A DNA stretch of 53,777 nucleotides from Oceanobacillus indicireducens (GTDB lineage Bacteria; Bacillota; Bacilli; Bacillales; Amphibacillaceae), in the NCBI RefSeq assembly GCF_014647195.1, contig NZ_BMOS01000024.1:1-53777 (forward strand), given 5' to 3'. How positions within the stretch are numbered: the first letter of the stretch is position 1; every line of letters starts with the position of its first letter. The notes under the pieces are model-generated. The model made no database searches. It saw only the letters and a list, made by a program, of their open reading frames with translations, and was not told where the DNA came from. The position numbers were made by a program, and so were the translations under genes. Shown here in pieces: positions 33,037 to 40,849 of the stretch.

Positions 33037-33546
33037 CTGCTTCACCCCTTAAAATCTTATGTTTTCGCAGATAATCTTCTACGGATTTTTCATAAAATAA
33101 AACTTCATTACAGTGGAAGTTTTTGCTCTTCTTCCACTGAATGTTAGTTGAATTAATCATGGTGTCAGCTACCGTATCCTCCGCTTAAAAAGATTTGATA
33201 ATCTCCCCACTTTGCAGCGAGGGGTTACGGACGATCGCACCTTGAAATAAATAAAACGAGAATGGAAACATAAACCAATTTCGTTTTATTGCATATGCAC
33301 TTCTTCTATATGTTTACACCTACATTTAGCACTGTATTTTTCTAAGAAAATAAAATACAGTTGTACAACTCGTTTAAATTTTGGTAAACTATATGAAGAA
33401 ATATTAATCAAGCTCTCTAGAATACTTCATCCATTGTCTCCGTCCACAGATAAAATATACGTTTACAGTCATATAATCCACGTTCGGACTTGACAAATGG
33501 AGCCAATCTTAGCATTATAGTATGTTACCATAATGAAGCCGGCAGG
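33037..33546 (-). promoter_or_regulatory. 500-base rpoB leader with internal promoter and hairpins
   Basis: On the minus strand TTGACC (33545-33550) and TAACAT (33522-33527), 17 bases apart and with an extended TGG, form a plausible promoter overlapping the end of the upstream methyltransferase gene. Downstream are three perfect stems: ACTGTATTTT/AAAATACAGT (33331-33361), AATAAAACGA/TCGTTTTATT (33250-33290) and CAGTGGAAG/CTTCCACTG (33111-33139). No gene was seen. Confidence 0.55.
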
Positions 33547-34149
33547 TCAAACTTTAAATGCCCTTAGAATATAATAACCTTTTTTTCTATCAACGACTTC
33601 TACGTTTCCAAATAGTTCGTTGATTTTTTTCTGTGCAGATGGTGCACCTTGTTTCTTTTGGATGACTACCCATAATTCACCGTTTTTTACTAAAGCTCTT
33701 TCAGCTCCCGCAAACATTCCATGGACGACATCCTTGCCCGCGCGAATTGGCGGGTTCGTGATCACCGCAGCAAATGTTCTTTCTTTCAGTCCCGAAAAAC
33801 GGTCACTGTTTACAACTTCCACATTCGTTAAATTGTTTTCTTCCGCATTTTCTGCCGCTAACCGGATTGCTCTTTCATTCACATCGGCGAGTACTATATT
33901 TCTTTCAGGAAAAGCTCCTGCTAAAGAAATTCCGATCGGTCCATAACCACAACCAAGATCTAATAAGTCTCCTCGAACAGATGGCTCGTTAAAGCTCTCA
34001 ATCAGCAAACGTGAACCAAAATCAATTCCGTTTTTAGAGAAAACATTCGTATCACTTGTGAAAGTATACATTTGATTGCGTAATTCAGCTTTCCAGGTTT
34101 TTGGTGAACTGTCTGTATGAGGCTTTTTTGAATAGTAATGCTCAGTCAT
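33547..34149 (-). CDS. RsmC-like class I methyltransferase (YbxB)
   Basis: A 200-residue S-adenosylmethionine-dependent methyltransferase with motif I DLGCGYGPIG near residue 65 and the catalytic N-P-P-I motif (ITNPPIRAGK) of N2-guanine methyltransferases. B. subtilis YbxB at this position is annotated as an rRNA G-methyltransferase of the RsmC type; its exact target is my inference. I prefer the ATG at 34149 (MTEHYYSKKP) over a GTG 12 bases upstream, but the ribosome binding site is weak. It lies between rplL and rpoB. Confidence 0.88.
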   Translation of the reverse strand: MTEHYYSKKPHTDSSPKTWKAELRNQMYTFTSDTNVFSKNGIDFGSRLLIESFNEPSVRGDLLDLGCGYGPIGISLAGAFPERNIVLADVNERAIRLAAENAEENNLTNVEVVNSDRFSGLKERTFAAVITNPPIRAGKDVVHGMFAGAERALVKNGELWVVIQKKQGAPSAQKKINELFGNVEVVDRKKGYYILRAFKV

Positions 34150-34254
34150 TCGGAACACCACGCTTCTAAATTATCATTATTGTGCGTAAGGTAAGGTTTT
34201 CGGCCAGCACCTTAGAAGTGATTGTAATGGAATAGATATATGAAGAAAAAATGT

Positions 34255-34292
34255 TATGAACAAGAGCCCGTCGACATGAACGACGAGCTCTT
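34255..34292 (-). terminator. terminator after rplL
   Basis: AAGAGCCCGTCG (34262-34273) and CGACGAGCTCTT (34281-34292) pair over 12 positions with one mismatch-type G-U. Minus-strand transcripts leave the stem into TTGTTCATAACATTTTTT. It probably attenuates transcription between rplJL and rpoBC. Confidence 0.75.
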
Positions 34293-34305
34293 TATTAGAA
34301 TAAAC

Positions 34306-34671
34306 TTATTTAACTTCTACTTCAGCGCCAGCTTCTTCAAGCTTACCTTTAACTTCTTCAGCTTCTTCTTTCGCTACGCCTTCTTTGATTGCTTTTGGAG
34401 CGTTATCCACAAGGTCTTTCGCATCTTTAAGTCCAAGACCAGTGATTTCACGAACTGCTTTAACAACTTTAATCTTAGAAGCGCCTGCTCCTGTAAGAAC
34501 AACATCAAATTCTGATTGCTCTTCAGCAGCTCCGCCACCAGCAGCCCCGCCTGCAACTGCAACTGGAGCAGCAGCAGTTACGCCAAACTCTTCCTCAATA
34601 GCTTTTACTAAGTCGTTTAATTCTAAAACGGACATTTCTTTAATCGCACTAATCATTTCTTCTTTAGTCAT
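34306..34671 (-). CDS. rplL: 50S ribosomal protein L7/L12
   Basis: L7/L12 forms the flexible stalk that recruits translation factors. The 121-residue product has the N-terminal dimer domain, an Ala/Gly-rich hinge ([17 protein letters not shown]) and the C-terminal domain [21 protein letters not shown]. It follows rplJ by 45 bases. Confidence 0.98.
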   Translation of the reverse strand: MTKEEMISAIKEMSVLELNDLVKAIEEEFGVTAAAPVAVAGGAAGGGAAEEQSEFDVVLTGAGASKIKVVKAVREITGLGLKDAKDLVDNAPKAIKEGVAKEEAEEVKGKLEEAGAEVEVK

Positions 34672-34716
34672 GATTTAAATCCTCCTAATTAATTGTAATT
34701 TTTATACGTTCTGGCA

Positions 34717-35220
34717 TTATGCGCCTTGTTCTTCCTCTTCTTTATCAGCAACAGACTTAACTGCATAAGCAAGGTTGCGGATTGGTGCTTGTAGCACGCT
34801 GAGTAACATAGAAACCATACCTTCGTAGTTCGGTAGGTCAGCAAGTTCTTTAATCTGTTCTAAAGTAACTACTTCCCCTTCGATAACGCCACCTTTGATT
34901 TCGAGCTCTTCATTCTCCTTAGCGAAGTTGTTAAGGATACGAGCCGGTGCTACGACATCATCTTTACCGAATGCAATTGCGTTCGGTCCAGTAAGTACAT
35001 CATTTAGACCATCTAATTCCGCAGTTTCCACCGCACGACGAGTCATCGTGTTTTTATAAACGTGGAATTCTATACCTTCTTCACGTAGTTGTTTACGTAA
35101 TTCAGTAACTTGCGCAACGTCAAGTCCGCGATAGTCAACTACAACAGACGATTGACTTTCTTTGAACTTATCTGCAATTTCTTGTACAATCTGTTTCTTT
35201 TGTTCCAATACGTTAGACAT
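34717..35220 (-). CDS. rplJ: 50S ribosomal protein L10
   Basis: L10 anchors L7/L12 to 23S rRNA and autoregulates rplJL. The 167-residue product starts [20 protein letters not shown] and ends in acidic DKEEEEQGA after the C-terminal helix that holds L7/L12 dimers (residues about 135-160). The L10 leader lies directly upstream. Confidence 0.98.
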   Translation of the reverse strand: MSNVLEQKKQIVQEIADKFKESQSSVVVDYRGLDVAQVTELRKQLREEGIEFHVYKNTMTRRAVETAELDGLNDVLTGPNAIAFGKDDVVAPARILNNFAKENEELEIKGGVIEGEVVTLEQIKELADLPNYEGMVSMLLSVLQAPIRNLAYAVKSVADKEEEEQGA

Positions 35221-35280
35221 TGTTCCACCTCCTAATTACTTATACCATACCGTTCTTCTAGCATTTGCCGTATCAAGTCT

Positions 35281-35424
35281 ATAAAAAAAGCTCTCAGTTA
35301 GACATGAGAGCTTTATATCACTACCCAAATAAACGTACTTGGATCGATATTTATAAAACACCTCGGCGGGAAATTAAGCGATAAATCGCACCTGCTGTCT
35401 ACGGTATAACGTATTCTTTTTAAC
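35281..35424 (-). ncRNA. L10 leader RNA of rplJ-rplL with attenuator
   Basis: The leader contains the tracts GTAGACAGCAGGTGC and CCCGCCGAGGTG, which I recognise as conserved parts of the Bacillus L10 leader. It is followed by the perfect hairpin AAGCTCTCA (35288-35296) / TGAGAGCTT (35305-35313) with a T run on the minus strand, the expected intrinsic terminator. L10 (with L7/L12) would bind and promote termination. Confidence 0.85.
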
Positions 35425-35430
35425 GTAATC

Positions 35431-35459
35431 AGTATATCAAACGACTTGATTCAAGTCAA
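35431..35459 (-). promoter_or_regulatory. sigma-A promoter of rplJ-rplL
   Basis: On the minus strand TTGACT (35454-35459) and TATACT (35431-35436) are 17 bases apart. It begins 8 bases after the rplA stop and overlaps a GACTTG/CAAGTC dyad. Its transcript begins at the L10 leader. Confidence 0.85.
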
Positions 35460-35466
35460 TGTTTTT

Positions 35467-36159
35467 TTATTTGTATGGAGAAACGTCAACTTTAACGCCA
35501 GGTCCCATTGTTGAAGCAACAGATACGTTCTTCATGTATTCACCTTTTGCAGATTGAGGTTTCACTTTAACAATCTGGTCAATGATTGCTTCCAAGTTCT
35601 CAACTAACTTGTTGTCCTCGAAAGAAACTTTACCGACCGGAACATGAACGTTAGACTGCTTATCAACACGATATTCCACTTGACCAGCTTTAATATCATT
35701 GACTGCTTTTTCCACTTCAAATGTTACTGTTCCAGTTTTCGGGTTAGGCATTAGACCACGAGGTCCAAGCACTCTACCAAGTTTACCTACCTCAGCCATC
35801 ATGTCTGGAGTCGCAACAATTACATCAAAATCAAACCAACCACCGTTGATTTTCTCGATGAATTCTGCTTCACCTACATAGTCAGCTCCTGCAGCTTCTG
35901 CTTCTTTTGCTTTTTCACCTTTTGCGAAAACAAGAACGCGTTGTGTTTTACCAGTTCCATGTGGTAGAACCATTGCTCCGCGGATTTGTTGGTCCGCTTT
36001 CTTTGGATCTACTCCCAAACGGAATGCCACTTCCACTGTCTCGTCAAAATTCGCTTTTGCAGTTTGCTTAACAAGGGAAATAGCTTCATTGATTTCGTAT
36101 GTTTTTGAACGATCAATTAGCTTTTCTGCTTCTTGATACTTTTTACCTCTTTTTGCCAT
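35467..36159 (-). CDS. rplA: 50S ribosomal protein L1
   Basis: L1 forms the mobile stalk at the E site and represses its own operon by binding mRNA. The 230-residue product has the signature [20 protein letters not shown] and [15 protein letters not shown]. An L1-binding-like element (36178-36203) ends 18 bases before the start. The gap to rplK is unusually long, 391 bases. Confidence 0.98.
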   Translation of the reverse strand: MAKRGKKYQEAEKLIDRSKTYEINEAISLVKQTAKANFDETVEVAFRLGVDPKKADQQIRGAMVLPHGTGKTQRVLVFAKGEKAKEAEAAGADYVGEAEFIEKINGGWFDFDVIVATPDMMAEVGKLGRVLGPRGLMPNPKTGTVTFEVEKAVNDIKAGQVEYRVDKQSNVHVPVGKVSFEDNKLVENLEAIIDQIVKVKPQSAKGEYMKNVSVASTMGPGVKVDVSPYK

Positions 36160-36177
36160 TATATATCCTCCTCTATT

Positions 36178-36203
36178 GTGGTATTAGCGGTTATACCTCC
36201 CAC
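36178..36203 (-). promoter_or_regulatory. L1-binding-like mRNA element before rplA
   Basis: The minus strand reads GTGGGAGG, ten bases, AATACCAC, so the ends pair and leave an asymmetric internal loop. The same 26-base layout occurs before rplK (37004-37029). It resembles the L1-binding site of 23S rRNA, where GUGGGAGG faces AAAUACCAC. It lies just before the rplA ribosome binding site and is a likely translational operator. Confidence 0.7.
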
Positions 36204-36209
36204 GTATAA

Positions 36210-36545
36210 AAGCCATAGAGAACTTCCTTCCGACCTTCTGTCAGCAAAGTCCTTCACTTTGTCTTTCACGCACAAAGTTTCGATCCGTCTAGCTTCAGCG
36301 ACTAAGGACTGATAGACTGCACACTCCTTCAATCAATAAAGAAGACTTGCCGAACAGTCTTTGTGAGACTTAGTCGCCCAAGTTTCCTTCATCTTATTCG
36401 GATAGGGGATGTTCGCACGCTCACGTATGTGACAACGCCGAACCACTCACTCTCCTGCGAGCGCAGCCTGTACGCCCCTAAACAGCCGCTTACACTTTTG
36501 TGAAATAGCTGTGATTTCACAGGGAGACCACAGCTAACTAAGTTC
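36210..36545 (-). ncRNA. structured rplK-rplA spacer RNA of unknown type
   Basis: No ORF is supportable. Pairings seen: GCGACTAAG (36298-36306) with CTTAGTCGC (36369-36377), enclosing the hairpin AAGACT/AGTCTT (36342-36361); a GTTCG/CGAAC-type domain near 36410-36440; and TGTGAAAT (36499-36506) with ATTTCACA (36514-36521). B. subtilis has, as far as I recall, only a short spacer here. The class of RNA is unknown to me. Confidence 0.5.
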
Positions 36546-36550
36546 CGAAA

Positions 36551-36976
36551 TTAGTCTTCGATTGTAATACCCATGCTTCGGGCAGTACCTTCAACCATAC
36601 GCATAGCAGCTTCAACATCCGCTGCGTTCAAGTCTTGCATTTTTGTTTCTGCGATTTCTTTTACTTCATCACGCTTAACTGTAGCCACTTTTGTTTTGTT
36701 TGGCTCACCAGATCCAGCGTTAATTCCTGCCGCTTTCATAAGCAGAACTGCTGCCGGTGGAGTTTTCGTAACAAATGTAAATGAACGGTCTTCAAACACC
36801 GTAATTTCTACAGGGATAATTAAACCTGCCTGTTCTTGTGTACGTGCATTGAACTCTTTACAGAATCCCATGATATTAATACCCGCTTGACCAAGTGCTG
36901 GTCCAACCGGTGGTGCTGGAGTAGCTTTACCAGCTGGGATTTGTAATTTCACTAATTTGATTACTTTATTAGCCAC
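36551..36976 (-). CDS. rplK: 50S ribosomal protein L11
   Basis: L11 forms the GTPase-associated centre with L10 and is needed for RelA activation. I start it at a GTG (36976), giving [18 protein letters not shown] and 141 residues as in B. subtilis; AGGAGG is 8 bases before it. The proline-rich [19 protein letters not shown] hinge and thiostrepton-site region are intact. Confidence 0.97.
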   Translation of the reverse strand: MANKVIKLVKLQIPAGKATPAPPVGPALGQAGINIMGFCKEFNARTQEQAGLIIPVEITVFEDRSFTFVTKTPPAAVLLMKAAGINAGSGEPNKTKVATVKRDEVKEIAETKMQDLNAADVEAAMRMVEGTARSMGITIED

Positions 36977-37003
36977 GAGACACACCTCCTTAAAGTCCGT
37001 GAT

Positions 37004-37029
37004 GTGGTATTAGGGTTTTCCCCTCCCAC
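37004..37029 (-). promoter_or_regulatory. L1-binding-like mRNA element before rplK
   Basis: The minus strand reads GTGGGAGG, then GGAAAACCCT, then AATACCAC. The inner GGG-AAAA-CCC stem replaces the GGT-ATA-ACC stem of the copy before rplA, so the pairing is kept while bases change. It fits the known L1 control of rplK-rplA and the 23S rRNA L1 site. Confidence 0.75.
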
Positions 37030-37074
37030 TCTTACTCAAGCACTTCAACATTGAAGTACATAAATAACATAGAA

Positions 37075-37103
37075 ATTCTACCATGTATATTATAAAATTG
37101 CAA
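37075..37103 (-). promoter_or_regulatory. sigma-A promoter of rplK-rplA
   Basis: On the minus strand TTGCAA (37098-37103) and TAGAAT (37075-37080) are 17 bases apart with an extended TGG before the -10. The leader then has a GTACTTCA/TGAAGTGC hairpin before the L1 element. Confidence 0.8.
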
Positions 37104-37140
37104 GGGACAGTTTTATTTTCTTTTAAAAAGCCTAAAACAC

Positions 37141-37290
37141 CGAACTACCTACCGTCCTAGAAGGCAAAGTTCGTATGTTGCTGCGACAATTGGGCGTTCT
37201 AGTATAAACGCCCTTCGGTGGTGGGTCGAGTAACCGCAGCCCCAACCGTCGCGATATGAATCGCAAAACTTACTGTAAAGGCATTTCCGC
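37141..37290 (-). other. nusG-rplK spacer with hairpins
   Basis: CGAACT (37141-37146) with AGTTCG (37168-37173) and GGGCGTT (37192-37198) with AACGCCC (37207-37213) are perfect stems, and GCGAT...ATCGC lies near 37253-37267. On the minus strand the first stem is followed by GTGTTTTAGGCTTTTT, so it may end the nusG transcript. No gene was seen. Confidence 0.5.
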
Positions 37291-37297
37291 CTTTGTT

Positions 37298-37831
37298 CTA
37301 TAATTTCTCAACCTGTGTGAAGTCTAGTTCGATTGGTGTTTCTCTACCAAACATATTGACTAGAACTTTTAGTTTTTGTTTATCCAGGTCAATATTTTCA
37401 ATTGTCCCTTCAAAGTCCGCGAACGGCCCTTCTTTTACCTTGACATTCTCTTTCAAGGCAAAGTCAACCTGTACTTCAGATACTTGGACGCCCATTCTTT
37501 TCAGCACGGCATCCACTTCATCTGGCAGTAGCGGGGTTGGTTTTGTCCCGTGACCACTCGAGCCGACAAATCCGGTTACACCTGGTGTATTCCGTACAAC
37601 ATACCAGGAGTCGTCCGTCATCACCATTTCCGTGAGAACATAACCAGGGAATGATTTCTTTTTAACTACTTTCTTTTTTCCATTTTTGATTTCTGTTTCT
37701 TCATCTTCAGGTACGACGACGCGGAATATTTTATCTTGCATCCCCATCGTTTCCACTCGTTTTTCAAGGTTGATCTTTACTTTATTCTCATAACCAGAGT
37801 ACGTATGCACAACATACCAATTTTTCTCCAT
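37298..37831 (-). CDS. nusG: transcription termination/antitermination factor NusG
   Basis: NusG binds RNA polymerase at beta' clamp helices and, in Bacilli, promotes pausing and termination. The 177-residue product has the NGN domain (NWYVVHTYSGYENKVKINLEKR near the start; FPGYVLTEMVM) and a C-terminal KOW domain (VKEGPFADFEGTIENIDLDK). It has its own possible promoter and a terminator-like hairpin upstream. Confidence 0.98.
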   Translation of the reverse strand: MEKNWYVVHTYSGYENKVKINLEKRVETMGMQDKIFRVVVPEDEETEIKNGKKKVVKKKSFPGYVLTEMVMTDDSWYVVRNTPGVTGFVGSSGHGTKPTPLLPDEVDAVLKRMGVQVSEVQVDFALKENVKVKEGPFADFEGTIENIDLDKQKLKVLVNMFGRETPIELDFTQVEKL

Positions 37832-37899
37832 TTAATCAGGACAGTCTGCCCTTTCCCTCCCTTAGGTAATATGATTGGGGTACGCCCGTTTTATCCCAA

Positions 37900-37957
37900 C
37901 ATGAAAAACCCGACTGGTTGCGGGTTTTCTTTTGAATGTATATTTACTTTCATTATA
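37900..37957 (-). promoter_or_regulatory. nusG promoter followed by an intrinsic terminator (possible attenuator)
   Basis: After secE the minus strand has TGCTATAAT, an extended -10 (TATAAT 37952-37957) with a poor -35. About 24 bases downstream, AAAACCCG and CGGGTTTT (37905-37928) form a perfect hairpin followed by TTTTTC. Either it reduces read-through from secE into nusG or it attenuates the new transcript. Confidence 0.6.
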
Positions 37958-37978
37958 GCATAGTTAACGGATTATTAT

Positions 37979-38146
37979 TCAAAGAAGTTCTAAAAGCTGT
38001 GAAATTCCGAAGTCAACAATGAAAAAGAAGATGGCGATCAAAATAACAGTCGTTAATACAATTACGGTATAACTTCTTAGTTCCTTGCCAGTTGGCCAGC
38101 TTACCTTTTTCATTTCCCTTGAAACATTCTTTAAGAATTTAAACAT
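37979..38146 (-). CDS. secE: protein translocase subunit SecE
   Basis: This 55-residue gene was read from the rpmG-nusG gap. It starts MFKFLKNVSREMKKVSWPTG, with the conserved K-K-V-S-W-P-T motif, then one transmembrane segment (about 28-46). SecE clamps SecY. A GGGGGG tract serves as ribosome binding site. The order rpmG-secE-nusG is conserved in Bacilli. Confidence 0.97.
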   Translation of the reverse strand: MFKFLKNVSREMKKVSWPTGKELRSYTVIVLTTVILIAIFFFIVDFGISQLLELL

Positions 38147-38177
38147 TCTTTGTACCCCCCAAGCTCCACCTCATGCG

Positions 38178-38327
38178 CTACTTTGTCTCTTGATGTAATG
38201 TATGTTCCCCACAGTGCTTGCAAAACTTCTTCATTTCTAATCTGGTAGATGTTGTGGATACATTTTTGTTTGTTGAATAATTTCTACTTGAACAAACAGC
38301 ACATGCTAAAGTTATCTTCTTACTCAT
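38178..38327 (-). CDS. rpmG: 50S ribosomal protein L33 (zinc-binding form)
   Basis: This 49-residue gene was read directly before secE. It starts [20 protein letters not shown] and has two cysteine pairs, C-A-V-C and C-K-H-C, so it keeps the zinc ribbon. The C-terminal part [21 protein letters not shown] is typical, apart from Q replacing the more usual R. It is the first gene of rpmG-secE. Confidence 0.96.
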   Translation of the reverse strand: MSKKITLACAVCSSRNYSTNKNVSTTSTRLEMKKFCKHCGEHTLHQETK

Positions 38328-38364
38328 CTTATCATCCCACTAACAGGGTATTTTTTCAACTAAT

Positions 38365-38394
38365 AATGTAGCACGTTTCCTATCTCTCTGTCAA
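38365..38394 (-). promoter_or_regulatory. sigma-A promoter of rpmG-secE
   Basis: On the minus strand a perfect TTGACA (38389-38394) and TACATT (38365-38370) are 18 bases apart, with an extended TGC before the -10. It starts just after the sigH stop. Confidence 0.8.
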
Positions 38395-38406
38395 CGGCTC
38401 TTTCTA

Positions 38407-39057
38407 TCAGCTCTTTATTTCGTTTTGTTTAATCAGTTGCTCCAGCTTCTTTTTCACTCGTTGCAGGGCGTTATCTACCGACTTGAGATGACGTCCTAAA
38501 CTCGTAGATATCTCCTGATAGGAACACCCATCAAGATAGAGATGAAGGACTTGCTTTTCAAACCCGCTTAATAATTCTGAAAGTTTTAACTCCATGTCTA
38601 CTAGTTTCTCTTGATTCACCAATAATTCTTCAGGATCCACAGATCTAGAACCTGCAATTACATCGATTAGTGTTCGATCTGATTCTTCATCAAAAATAGG
38701 CTTGTCCAATGAAACGTAGGAGTTTAGCGGGGTATGCTTTTGCCTTGTGGCAGTTTTGATTGCGGTAATTATTTGCCTGGTGATACATAACTCTGCAAAG
38801 GCCTTGAAAGAGGAAAGCTTCTCTTTATCATAGTCACGAATTGCTTTGTAAAGACCTATCATTCCTTCCTGAACGATATCTTCACGATCTGCTCCAATCA
38901 AGAAGTATGTCCGTGCCTTACCTTGGACAAAGTTGCGGTATTTGTTGATTAGAAAATCTAGCGCATGTTTATCTTCTTGATGAACTAAATGAATAAGTTT
39001 TTCATCATCAAGCATGTGTAAGCCTGAATACTCTATGTCCAATTGCTTGACTTCCAC
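38407..39057 (-). CDS. sigH: RNA polymerase sigma-H factor
   Basis: SigH directs transition-phase, competence and early sporulation genes. The product, about 216 residues, has region 2 (LINKYRNFVQGKARTYFLIG, DREDIVQEGMIGLYKAIRDY) and region 4 helix-turn-helix (SYQEISTSLGRHLKSVDNAL). I prefer the GTG at 39057; a TTG 3 bases upstream is also possible after GGGGG. Presence suggests a sporulation-related regulatory network but does not prove sporulation. Confidence 0.96.
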   Translation of the reverse strand: MEVKQLDIEYSGLHMLDDEKLIHLVHQEDKHALDFLINKYRNFVQGKARTYFLIGADREDIVQEGMIGLYKAIRDYDKEKLSSFKAFAELCITRQIITAIKTATRQKHTPLNSYVSLDKPIFDEESDRTLIDVIAGSRSVDPEELLVNQEKLVDMELKLSELLSGFEKQVLHLYLDGCSYQEISTSLGRHLKSVDNALQRVKKKLEQLIKQNEIKS

Positions 39058-39102
39058 CAAGAATTACCCCCGTTCACATATGATAAGCTAGCTGTAAACG
39101 TT

Positions 39103-39131
39103 ATTATATACAGGAGTAATGGTTTCGTCAA
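39103..39131 (-). promoter_or_regulatory. sigma-A promoter of sigH
   Basis: On the minus strand TTGACG (39126-39131) and a perfect TATAAT (39103-39108) are 17 bases apart. In B. subtilis sigH has a sigma-A promoter repressed by AbrB; the AT-rich surroundings would suit AbrB, which is inference. Confidence 0.85.
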
Positions 39132-39154
39132 TATAGCAAGAGCTTTTTTAGTAT

Positions 39155-39181
39155 AAAAAGGAGAAAAGAATCTATTTTCTC
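39155..39181 (-). terminator. terminator at the end of the cys-rae1 operon
   Basis: GAGAAAA (39161-39167) and TTTTCTC (39175-39181) form a stem followed on the minus strand by CTTTTTATAC. It overlaps the rae1 stop codon. Confidence 0.7.
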
Positions 39182-39689
39182 AATTTTCTCCCCTTCTCAT
39201 TTTTTCAAAACGCTCCAGAATCTCTTGATCGAGGATAATCTTTGTTTGTGGCTGCTTCTTCTCTTGCTCCTTCAAGCGCTCATCGATTTCATTCTCCATA
39301 TCGCGAAGGTCAGCTTTTAGCTCACGGGCCGAGATACGTAATGCTCCTTGAGCGAAAATCGTTCGTTGTTCCGTATAGTCGTTGGTTGCTACATAAACTT
39401 GTGTTTTTACATTTTTTAATTTCTTGATTAAACGTTCAATCCGTTCGTCCGCTGTTTCATTTTCTTTTGTGTAAATAACTTCTATTTTAAATTGCTTCAG
39501 CTTGCTCTCCCGCCCCGGGGCCTCGTGGGCATCAAATACAACAATGACCCTCATCCCGGTAAAAGCCTGATACTCAGCCATCCGTTCTATAAGGAGGTCC
39601 CGTGCCGCCGCCATATCTTTATCGCGTAGATGTTGCAGTTCCTCCCAATCCCCGATGATATTGTACCCGTCTACTAATAATATATTCAT
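39180..39689 (-). CDS. rae1: ribosome-associated A-site endoribonuclease Rae1 (YacP)
   Basis: Rae1 is a PIN/NYN-like nuclease that cuts certain mRNAs in the ribosomal A site in B. subtilis. The 169-residue product starts MNILLVDGYNIIGDW, with the first catalytic aspartate, and has VIVVFDAHEAPG and YVATNDYTEQRT, further acidic sites of the fold. It begins in a TGATG overlap with rlmB. Function is assigned from the YacP orthologue at the same position. Confidence 0.93.
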   Translation of the reverse strand: MNILLVDGYNIIGDWEELQHLRDKDMAAARDLLIERMAEYQAFTGMRVIVVFDAHEAPGRESKLKQFKIEVIYTKENETADERIERLIKKLKNVKTQVYVATNDYTEQRTIFAQGALRISARELKADLRDMENEIDERLKEQEKKQPQTKIILDQEILERFEKMRRGEN

Positions 39690-40435
39690 CAGCTCTCACC
39701 TAGTGGGGTTCGCTTTCTGTAAATCTCATATAATAATAAGCTGCAGGCAACGGAAGCGTTTAAGGAGGAAACTTCACCAGACATCGGAATACGCACTGTC
39801 CAATCACATTTCTTTCGCACGAGTCGTGAAATGCCTTTTCCTTCATTGCCAATAACAACTGCAATTGGCATGGTTCCGTCTAGTCTGCGGTAATCTTCGG
39901 TTGCTTCCCCTTCTGTGCCTACGACCCAAACGTGCCTCTCTTTCAGCTCATCGATTGTATCCGCAATATTCGTTACCCGGACGACCGGAATATGTTCGAT
40001 TGCTCCTGCTGCCGTCTTCGCAACAGTTGCTGTTAAACCAACAGAGCGGCGTTTCGGAATAATTACACCGTGGACACCTGTAGCGTCCGCCGTTCGTAAA
40101 ATAGAACCTAAATTATGCGGGTCTTCCAGCTCGTCCAAGATAATAAAAAAGGGATCTTCTCCTCTTTGTTCTGCTCGCACGAAAAGGTCTTCCAAGTTTC
40201 CGTAATCATAAGAAGCAACATATGCAACTATTCCTTGATGATTTCCATTAGAGATACTATCGAGTTTCGCTTTTGGAACGTGCTGAACGATTGTTCCAGC
40301 CTCTTTCGCAAGCTGCTTTATTTTCTTTACGGTATTGGGATTCAAATGCTCGGCAACAAACACTTTATTTACCGAACGCCCCGAGGAAAGTGCCTCGAGG
40401 ACGGGGTTTTTACCTATGATTATTTCATCACTCAT
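39689..40435 (-). CDS. rlmB: 23S rRNA 2'-O-ribose methyltransferase RlmB (TrmH/SpoU family)
   Basis: The 248-residue SpoU-family methyltransferase has the substrate-binding N-terminal domain and the knotted C-terminal domain with LDELEDPHNLGSILRTADA, VIGNEGKGISRLVRK and IPMSGEVSSLNASVA, motifs 1 to 3. RlmB-type enzymes modify G2251 (E. coli numbering) near the P site. It overlaps mrnC by 8 bases. Confidence 0.95.
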   Translation of the reverse strand: MSDEIIIGKNPVLEALSSGRSVNKVFVAEHLNPNTVKKIKQLAKEAGTIVQHVPKAKLDSISNGNHQGIVAYVASYDYGNLEDLFVRAEQRGEDPFFIILDELEDPHNLGSILRTADATGVHGVIIPKRRSVGLTATVAKTAAGAIEHIPVVRVTNIADTIDELKERHVWVVGTEGEATEDYRRLDGTMPIAVVIGNEGKGISRLVRKKCDWTVRIPMSGEVSSLNASVACSLLLYEIYRKRTPLGES

Positions 40436-40847
40436 TGTTGTTCTTCCTCTCCTCTATTGTTGTTGTAATGAATGTTACAGCAGCTTGCATCAATTCATAC
40501 AGTCTGTCTTCATTTTGGTCGATATAATGATAGCCTAACAACGCTTCAAAACCTGTACTATGGCGATACGTCTGAACACTGCTATTCTTAGGAATGGAGC
40601 CGGACTTTGCATTTCTCCCTCTGGCGACAATGCGCTCTTCTTCCGGAGAAAGCATTCCGGTTTCCAACCAATTAAACAATACGGCGGCCTGCCCCTTGGC
40701 TGACACGAAATTTACAGCCTTCTGATGTAATTGATGGGGCTTGACCTGACCCGTTTTAAGTAAATGTTCCCTGACATACACTTCATAAACAGCATCACCT
40801 ATATAAGCAAGTGCTAAACTATTCATTTGTTTTGCTTCAAGTGTCAT
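40428..40847 (-). CDS. mrnC: Mini-ribonuclease 3
   Basis: MrnC matures the ends of 23S rRNA in Bacilli. The 139-residue product is a lone RNase III catalytic domain: LALAYIGDAVYEVYVREHLL carries the acidic catalytic site, and FEALLGYHYI is the second conserved block. It has no RNA-binding domain, as normal for this family. It directly follows cysS. Confidence 0.96.
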   Translation of the reverse strand: MTLEAKQMNSLALAYIGDAVYEVYVREHLLKTGQVKPHQLHQKAVNFVSAKGQAAVLFNWLETGMLSPEEERIVARGRNAKSGSIPKNSSVQTYRHSTGFEALLGYHYIDQNEDRLYELMQAAVTFITTTIEERKNNNE

Positions 40848-40849
40848 GC

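Noticed and set aside
33489-33520. TTGACA with CATTAT on the plus strand, an apparent antisense promoter toward the RsmC-like gene
   Set aside because: The -10 is poor, nothing downstream on that strand is coding, and AT-rich gaps give such matches by chance.
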